This document shows positions 58,748-64,000 of a stretch of DNA of 64,000 bases, piece by piece (the first letter of the stretch is position 1; every line of letters starts with the position of its first letter). The notes below the pieces were generated by a model that ran no database searches, was not told where the DNA came from, and was given only the letters and a program-made list of their open reading frames with translations. The translations under genes and the position numbers were made by a program. The DNA comes from an uncultured Propionimicrobium sp. (GTDB taxonomy: Bacteria; Actinomycetota; Actinomycetes; Propionibacteriales; Propionibacteriaceae): positions 62,001 through 126,000 of the forward strand of contig CAMIGX010000006.1 in the NCBI GenBank assembly GCA_946221385.1, written 5' to 3'.

Positions 58748-59707
58748 ATGTCACACGTGTCTGAGGTCGAGTCCGAGATTCCATTGACTGGTCGTGCCGC
58801 TGACGGTAGCCAACTGCGGTTGATGCACGTGCACGCCCATCCTGACGACGAATCCAGTAAGGGGGCAGCGACGACCGCGCGCTATGTCGCCGAAGGTGCC
58901 CGCGTCATGGTCGCGACGTGTACGGGCGGGGAACGTGGTTCGGTGCTCAATCCGAAGCTCGATCGTCCAGAGATTTGGGCGAATATCTCCCAGGTGCGAG
59001 CCGAAGAGATGGCTGCCGCGCGCGACATTTTGGGCGTGGAGCATGTGATGCTCGGTTTTGAGGATTCCGGTCTACCGGAAGGCGATCCGTTGCCCGAATT
59101 ACCGGCGGGCTCGTTCGCGACTCTCGATCCGCTCGAGGCGGCGGGCCGTCTGGTCGAGACGATCCGCGATTATCGTCCGCACGTGCTCACCACCTATGAC
59201 GAAAACGGCGGCTATCCGCATCCCGATCACATTCAATGCCACCGGGTCAGCTTGGCCGCGCTGCGGCTAGCTGGTGACTCTGAATATCGCCCCGAGCTAG
59301 GGAAGCCGTGGCAGGTCAAGAAGGTCTATTACCAATTCGGTTTCCACCGCGGAAAGTACGCGGCGCTGAATGAGGCGATGATCGCTGACGGTATCGAGTC
59401 GCCCTATGCCGAGCGGCTAGCGAATTGGCAAGACATGAACTACGAACTCCGGATCACTACCCGAGTTTGGTGTGGTGACTTCTTCCCGGTTCGCGACCAG
59501 GCCTTGATCGCGCATGCAACCCAGATTGACCCCGACGGCATGTGGTTCGCCGTCCCGCGTGATTTGGAACGACGGATTTGGCCGCACGAAGACTGGCAGC
59601 TGATCTATAGCGCGGTTCCGGTACTCATTCCCGAAGACGATTTGTTTGCCGGGCTTCGTCCCGACGATGTTCCTATGCACACTCCATCAGCGGCTTGGTT
59701 GGACTGA
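58748..59707 (+). CDS. mca: Mycothiol S-conjugate amidase Mca
   Basis: The 319-residue zinc amidase cleaves mycothiol S-conjugates so that electrophiles leave as mercapturic acids. Metal-binding motif AHPDDESSKGAATTARY (about 30-45), TCTGGERGSVLN, then HPDHIQCHR with a zinc His, and YYQFGFHRGK. The greA-mca pairing and the long C-terminal half favour Mca over the related deacetylase MshB. ATG 58748 is one choice; GTG 58757, seven bases after CACAAT, could be a leaderless start. Confidence 0.92.
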   Translation: MSHVSEVESEIPLTGRAADGSQLRLMHVHAHPDDESSKGAATTARYVAEGARVMVATCTGGERGSVLNPKLDRPEIWANISQVRAEEMAAARDILGVEHVMLGFEDSGLPEGDPLPELPAGSFATLDPLEAAGRLVETIRDYRPHVLTTYDENGGYPHPDHIQCHRVSLAALRLAGDSEYRPELGKPWQVKKVYYQFGFHRGKYAALNEAMIADGIESPYAERLANWQDMNYELRITTRVWCGDFFPVRDQALIAHATQIDPDGMWFAVPRDLERRIWPHEDWQLIYSAVPVLIPEDDLFAGLRPDDVPMHTPSAAWLD

Positions 59708-59761
59708 CGCATTCCTGTCGGCCTGACCATGACCGTTTGAAATAACCCCGAGATCTAAAGC

Positions 59762-59797
59762 GAACACCCCGTGAGCTCGAAAGCCCACGGGGTGTTC
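59762..59797. terminator. Bidirectional hairpin between mca and the surface-protein gene
   Basis: A perfect 12-bp stem (59762-59773 with 59786-59797) separates two convergent genes. The flanking T-runs are short on both sides. Confidence 0.7.
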
Positions 59798-59819
59798 TTA
59801 ATGGCGGTTCAGCAGCAGA

Positions 59820-62012
59820 TCACTGTAGCTGCTTGCGACGAGCGACGACCGCGCCAGCGCATACCAAGATGGTGACGACGGCGGCAGCTGCCATTCCTGA
59901 TTCGGACCCGGTCTTGGGCAGCAGGGTCGGCTTAGCGTCTTTCTTGTCCTTCTTTGGCTGCGGCTTGGCGACCAGCTTGACGTTAGCCTCGCTTTGGTCT
60001 GTCACGGTGCCGACCTCGAAACCTTCCGGAGTTTCGCCGGTAACCGAGGCAGAGTTGTTCAGCTTACCGCTGTCAATGTCGGCCTTGGTCAGCTTGTAAG
60101 TAGCGGTCGCAGTGACGATTTCGCCAGGAGCCAGCACGCCAGCCTCTCCAGGCCACACGTAGCTGAGCTCAGACAGGCCTGCCATCTTGTCGGAGATGAC
60201 GACATTCTTCAGCGTGACGTTGCCCTCGTTCTTGGCAGAGAAATGGAAGGTGACGACGTCGCCAGGAACGTTGCCGCCTGATTGGTTGAGTTCAGCAGAC
60301 TTCTCCAGTTTTAGCTCGGGGTTGCGAGAGGGGGTCTTGACCGTGGCTGAAGTGGTCGCAGTGACCGGAAGGCCAACGGGCGGGTTGCCAGCTGCTGAAG
60401 CGCTAGCGAGGATCCGTCCAGCGTCCATATCGGCTTGGGTAACCTCGTATGTCGCGGTCGCTTTTGCGCTCTCGCCTAACTTCAGCACGTTTGCAGTGTT
60501 CTGATCTGGCCATTCGATCTTGAGAGGGCTGAGACCCTTAAGTGCCGGGTTGATTTTCACACCATAGAGAGTCTGCAGGTCCTTAAGAGCTTGGCGTTCA
60601 GAATTTACTTCCGCTTCATCCTGGCCCGAAGAAGTTCCCGAAGGTTCTTCCTCGTTACGGGAGGGGTCGGCTATCGGAAATAGCGCATCTCCTGCGTTGG
60701 TCACGGTGATGGTGTAGGTGACGGTCTGCCCCACGTGAGCAATCGCGGCATCAGACTCGATCGAGATATTCAACGAAGGCCGCGGGAGTTCTACTTCAGA
60801 GGCTAGTGAACCAACCTCAATGTCATCAGTCGGGTTACCTTGCGAGCGCCCTGTAACGGTAGCGGCGGGTGAGGTGGCCTTTCGACTATTTCTTTCCGCG
60901 TCGTTGACTTGGTAGTCGGTCTTGAGTTTGCCGACTGCCTTTTCGCCGGCACTCAAGGTGTTATCCGCTTCATTGGGCCATGTCCATTCGATTAGGTCAG
61001 CCTGGAAGGCAGGGTCATTGAAGTGAATGTTGGTGACCGGATATTCGCCAATGTTAACGATTTCATAGTCAAATGCGATGGTCTCATCAGCTTTACCATT
61101 GTCGCCAGCAGCGAGAGTGGGGGTTTTTTTAACCTGAAGAGCGCCACAGGTGGTCGTGATTAGGGAAGCAATCTTGTCGCCGACATCCTTGAATCCCGTC
61201 GTGATGTAATCTTCTCCTTCGGCATCACCGGAAAGCTTGCTCACGTTGTTGACGAATGTAGCTTCGCTTTCGTTATCCATGATGCCGACAACCACAATGC
61301 GCGTGCCTTTAGCCTTAAGCGCATTTGCGCTCTCCATTGCCGCTGCTACGTCGCTAGTTTGGGTGGTCTCCTTGGATCTACCGTTTGCTCCTCCGTCAGT
61401 GATGAACAAGACAGCGTCGTAATCTTCACTCGAAGTCGTTAGGGCGCGAAGGGCAGAATCCCAGTTGGTGCCTTTGTCAGGGCTCTTTGGAATTTCCCAT
61501 CCATTGATCTTCTCCGAGATCGTTTCCACTTTCGAAATCGGCGTCAAACCCAAGGTGCTGTTACCTTTCGGGACAGTCGTTTCCTTCTGGAAAGCAGGGG
61601 AGAACGAAGCGAAGGTTTGAACAGAAATATTCAGCGGATAGCCGCTCAATTTCTGGATCATGCCGTCGTGGAAGTCGTCGTTATCGTCCTTGTAACCGGC
61701 GAGTCCTCGCTTCGCGTCCCGAAGTTGATGGTCCTTAATCGAACCTGACAGGTCCATCATGATTGCAATGTTTAAGCCTTTCGAACCGCAAGCGACTTTA
61801 GGCCAATCAGGGTTTGGAGCTGGTGCCAAAGGCTCATCCGCATGAGCAGGGGCCACGCCAATCACCAGCAGCATCGCTGCCAGCACGGCGGCGAAAGTGG
61901 CGCGGATCGCGCCCCAAACAGTCTTATTGCTCGATGCCTGTGCAGCATCGAGGGTCAGTACATTCCGCTTCAAGGACACGGACTGCCCCCATACTTTGTT
62001 GGTTGGAACCAC
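59820..62012 (-). CDS. LPXTG-anchored surface protein with von Willebrand factor A domain
   Basis: 730 residues. A signal peptide (AAVLAAMLLVIGVAPAHA, cleavage near 58) is followed by a VWA domain (about 78-290) with the metal-ion site DLSGS (87-91). Two or more DUF11-like immunoglobulin-type repeats come next, each with a YEVTQADMDAGRILASA or YKLTKADIDSGKLNNSA block. A Lys-rich spacer precedes the sorting signal LPKTG (698-702), a hydrophobic helix and RRKQLQ. A sortase should link it to the wall. Its repeats recall pilus or adhesin tip proteins. GC content is lower than nearby genes. GTG 62012 start. Confidence 0.9.
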   Translation of the reverse strand: MVPTNKVWGQSVSLKRNVLTLDAAQASSNKTVWGAIRATFAAVLAAMLLVIGVAPAHADEPLAPAPNPDWPKVACGSKGLNIAIMMDLSGSIKDHQLRDAKRGLAGYKDDNDDFHDGMIQKLSGYPLNISVQTFASFSPAFQKETTVPKGNSTLGLTPISKVETISEKINGWEIPKSPDKGTNWDSALRALTTSSEDYDAVLFITDGGANGRSKETTQTSDVAAAMESANALKAKGTRIVVVGIMDNESEATFVNNVSKLSGDAEGEDYITTGFKDVGDKIASLITTTCGALQVKKTPTLAAGDNGKADETIAFDYEIVNIGEYPVTNIHFNDPAFQADLIEWTWPNEADNTLSAGEKAVGKLKTDYQVNDAERNSRKATSPAATVTGRSQGNPTDDIEVGSLASEVELPRPSLNISIESDAAIAHVGQTVTYTITVTNAGDALFPIADPSRNEEEPSGTSSGQDEAEVNSERQALKDLQTLYGVKINPALKGLSPLKIEWPDQNTANVLKLGESAKATATYEVTQADMDAGRILASASAAGNPPVGLPVTATTSATVKTPSRNPELKLEKSAELNQSGGNVPGDVVTFHFSAKNEGNVTLKNVVISDKMAGLSELSYVWPGEAGVLAPGEIVTATATYKLTKADIDSGKLNNSASVTGETPEGFEVGTVTDQSEANVKLVAKPQPKKDKKDAKPTLLPKTGSESGMAAAAVVTILVCAGAVVARRKQLQ

Positions 62013-62236
62013 GCCGGATAGTGAACGCGGTCTATGCAGTTTTGGGCGCGAGAACTCTTCCCCGAGCGCTCGCCACGCTAAAAAACGTGATTGAGGTCGA
62101 ATATAGCGGATTGCCGGGTCGAGGTCTCACGATTCCACAAGGACGATTTCAACGACCGACTTATCCACAGTACTCACTTCATCCTTTCGCGTTGAAATAA
62201 TTGGCCTCCCATCGACGCTATTGGCAGGCTGTAGCC
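62013..62236. promoter_or_regulatory. Divergent spacer between the surface-protein gene and the DUF255 gene
   Basis: About 220 bases, AT-richer than average, must contain both promoters. One perfect DnaA-box-like 9-mer (TTATCCACA, 62161-62169) is present. CAGGCT lies six bases before the ATG at 62237 and may be a weak leaderless -10. CACTAT lies five bases before the opposite GTG. Confidence 0.4.
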
Positions 62237-64000
62237 ATGCCAAATCCGCTCGCTAACTCCAGCAGTCCCTATCTACGTCAGCATGCTGACAACCCGGTCG
62301 ATTGGATGGAATGGGGGCCCGCGGCCTTTGACGTCGCCCGCGAGCGAAATCTGCCGCTGTTCGTCTCGGTCGGATATTCGTCTTGTCACTGGTGTCACGT
62401 GATGGCGAACGAATCGTTCAGCGATCCAGCCGTCGGTGAGCTATTGAACGCCAATTTCGTCTGCGTCAAAGTCGACCGTGAGGAGCACCCGGACGTCGAC
62501 CAGGCCATGATGACAGCCACCCAAGCGTTGACCGGTCAGGGCGGTTGGCCAAATAGCGTCTTTCTCACTCCTGAAGGCGAGCCCTTCTTCGCCGGCACCT
62601 ATTTCCCGCCCGTCGCGCGGCCGGGGATGCCGTCATTCACTGATGTCGTGGCAGCGCTGGCGGACGCGTGGCGAAATCGCAATGACGAATTGCTGGCCTC
62701 AGCCAATGCCATCGCCAGCCAGCTGCGTTCCGATATTGACTCTGCAGCAGGAGACCGGCCTAATGCCGTCGAACTCGTCGAGCGGGTGCTGGCTGATTTC
62801 GACGTCGAACATGGCGGTTTCGGAGGCGCCCCGAAATTCCCGAATGCTCCGACTATCGACGCGCTGCTGGTCCGCACCGATCCCGAAGCGCTAGCTGCGG
62901 CATTGACGACCTTGGAATCGATGGCCCGCGGCGGCATTTACGACCAAATTGGGGGCGGGTTCCATCGCTACGCGGTAGACGAGGCCTGGGAAGTACCGCA
63001 CTTCGAGAAGATGCTCTACGACAATGCGTTGTTGCTGGGCAGCTATGTGCGGGGCTGGCGGCGTGCCGTCCCCGGCGCCGAAGGTGAGCAACGCGAGTTG
63101 TTCACCCGCGTCATCGAGGGCATCGTCAGCTGGCTGGAGCGCGAGATGCTGCTGCCCAGTGGGGCATTCGCGGCGAGCTTGGACGCTGATTCATTGGACG
63201 AATCGGGCGAGCATGTCGAGGGTGCCTATTACCTGTGGAGCCCGAAGCTGCTCGACGATGCGCTACTGGGCAATTCACTATTCGCCCAGGGGCTATTTCA
63301 CGTCACCCCGAATGGCAATATGCCGCACGGTCACGAGGCACCGACCGACGGCACTGGGCTTTCGACCCTGCAATTCCACGGCCTGCCTGACCCCGATCGT
63401 ACTCGTCGGGTCATCGAGTTGCTGCGCCAAGCCCGTGAGCTTCGTCCAGCCCCGTCCCGCGACGACAAGGTCGTCACTGCCTGGAACGGTTGGCTGATTG
63501 ATTCCCTAGTCACTGCGGCAATGACATTGGGTCGCCAAGAATGGTTGACGATGGCCAAGCGCGCCGGCGAATACCTGTGGCAGACCCACTGGCGCGACGG
63601 CACCTTGGTTCGGTCTTCGCTGGACGGCGAGCTCGGCCCGGAAGCGGTGACCAGTGATTACGCTGCGCTCGGGCTTGGCTTCGCCCGGCTGGCGAGCGCT
63701 ACTGGTGATGGATCTTGGTTAGAACGTGCCGTCAGGCTTTTGGACGAAGCCCTGACGCGGTTCAGCGCCGATGACGGCGGGTTCTTCGACGCAGCTAGCA
63801 ACGAGCTGCTCTTTGATCGGCCGCGCTCATTGTTTGACGAATCCGTCCCATCCGCGACCGGCTCCATGATTCAAGCGCTGCGACTGGTCGGCGAGCTGGC
63901 CGAGCGGCCAGATTTCCTTATGCGCGCCCAGCAGGCAGCCCAGACGTTGTGGCTAGCCGCCGAGCAGGCGCCACGCTTCGCGGGATCTGCTTTGACGGCG
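62237..64000 (+). CDS. Thioredoxin-fold DUF255 protein (YyaL/spermatogenesis-associated protein 20 family), truncated by the window
   Basis: An uninterrupted frame of 588 codons runs off the right edge. The N-terminus has the family start NSSSPYLRQHADNPVDWMEWG and a thioredoxin-like fold with CHWCH in SVGYSSCHWCHVMANESF. VKVDREEHPDVDQAMM, GQGGWPNSVFLTPEGEPFFAGTYFP and a six-hairpin glycosidase-like C-terminal region follow (GGIYDQIGGGFHRYAVDEAWEVPHFEKMLYDNA). The function is unknown; it is a conserved neighbour of mca in actinobacteria (compare Rv1084). Confidence 0.88.
   Translation, partial: MPNPLANSSSPYLRQHADNPVDWMEWGPAAFDVARERNLPLFVSVGYSSCHWCHVMANESFSDPAVGELLNANFVCVKVDREEHPDVDQAMMTATQALTGQGGWPNSVFLTPEGEPFFAGTYFPPVARPGMPSFTDVVAALADAWRNRNDELLASANAIASQLRSDIDSAAGDRPNAVELVERVLADFDVEHGGFGGAPKFPNAPTIDALLVRTDPEALAAALTTLESMARGGIYDQIGGGFHRYAVDEAWEVPHFEKMLYDNALLLGSYVRGWRRAVPGAEGEQRELFTRVIEGIVSWLEREMLLPSGAFAASLDADSLDESGEHVEGAYYLWSPKLLDDALLGNSLFAQGLFHVTPNGNMPHGHEAPTDGTGLSTLQFHGLPDPDRTRRVIELLRQARELRPAPSRDDKVVTAWNGWLIDSLVTAAMTLGRQEWLTMAKRAGEYLWQTHWRDGTLVRSSLDGELGPEAVTSDYAALGLGFARLASATGDGSWLERAVRLLDEALTRFSADDGGFFDAASNELLFDRPRSLFDESVPSATGSMIQALRLVGELAERPDFLMRAQQAAQTLWLAAEQAPRFAGSALTA

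Noticed and set aside
62161..62169. Perfect DnaA-box-like 9-mer
   Set aside because: Only one copy, with no AT-rich unwinding region or dnaA/dnaN genes nearby, so it is not an origin; a chance match is likely.
1..64000. CRISPR array, insertion sequence, prophage or rRNA operon
   Set aside because: No regularly spaced direct repeats, transposase, integrase, phage structural genes or rRNA sequence were recognised.

Overview
The window is chromosomal DNA from a high-GC Gram-positive actinobacterium, most likely a member of the Propionibacteriaceae. Three things support this. The gene order is the actinobacterial core cluster known from Mycobacterium (pmt/rsmI, tatD-rsmA-ispE, tRNA-Gln, glmU-prs-rplY-pth, mfd-lipoprotein-mazG-eno, ftsB-like-DUF501-ppx, tRNA-Leu, later greA/mca and a DUF255 protein). 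A mycothiol S-conjugate amidase (Mca) points to a mycothiol producer. A propanediol microcompartment fits a propionic-acid lifestyle. The genus assignment is inference.

Layout. 1-2.8 kb: end of a membrane-protein pair, an asparaginase-family protein and a uracil/xanthine permease. 3-9.7 kb: protein O-mannosyltransferase, rRNA methyltransferases RsmI and RsmA, TatD nuclease, IspE, and MarR and TetR regulators. 9.8-21.9 kb: tRNA-Gln(UUG), glmU, prs, rplY, pth, mfd, a lipoprotein, mazG and eno. An 800-base gene-free, repeat-rich gap lies between mazG and eno.

22.1-40.2 kb: a B12-dependent 1,2-propanediol (Pdu) bacterial microcompartment locus. The plus-strand operon runs pduA-B-C-D-E-G-H-K-J-L-eutJ-like-pduM-like-N-O-P-mdh. 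A divergent minus-strand operon runs pduU-pduV-pocR-pduQ. Diol dehydratase PduCDE makes propionaldehyde, which PduP oxidises to propionyl-CoA and PduQ reduces to 1-propanol. PduL makes propionyl-phosphate, PduGH and PduO keep the cobalamin enzyme active, and PduA/B/J/K/N/U build the shell. Malate dehydrogenase is translationally coupled to pduP. A zinc alcohol dehydrogenase and a DhaK-DhaL type kinase follow. The block of about 20 kb lies between eno and the ftsB-like gene, which are neighbours in Mycobacterium tuberculosis.

42.3-64 kb: FtsB-like protein, DUF501, exopolyphosphatase, tRNA-Leu(UAA), NUDIX hydrolase, lipoproteins, a CarD-like regulator, MsrA, uracil-DNA glycosylase, MFS and AI-2E family transporters, two tandem membrane zinc peptidases, GreA, Mca, an LPXTG-anchored von Willebrand A surface protein, and the start of a thioredoxin-fold DUF255 protein that runs off the end.

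Many genes lack a Shine-Dalgarno sequence. Instead a TANNNT hexamer ends 6-8 bases before the start codon, the layout expected for leaderless mRNAs. I see no insertion sequence, phage gene, CRISPR array or rRNA.
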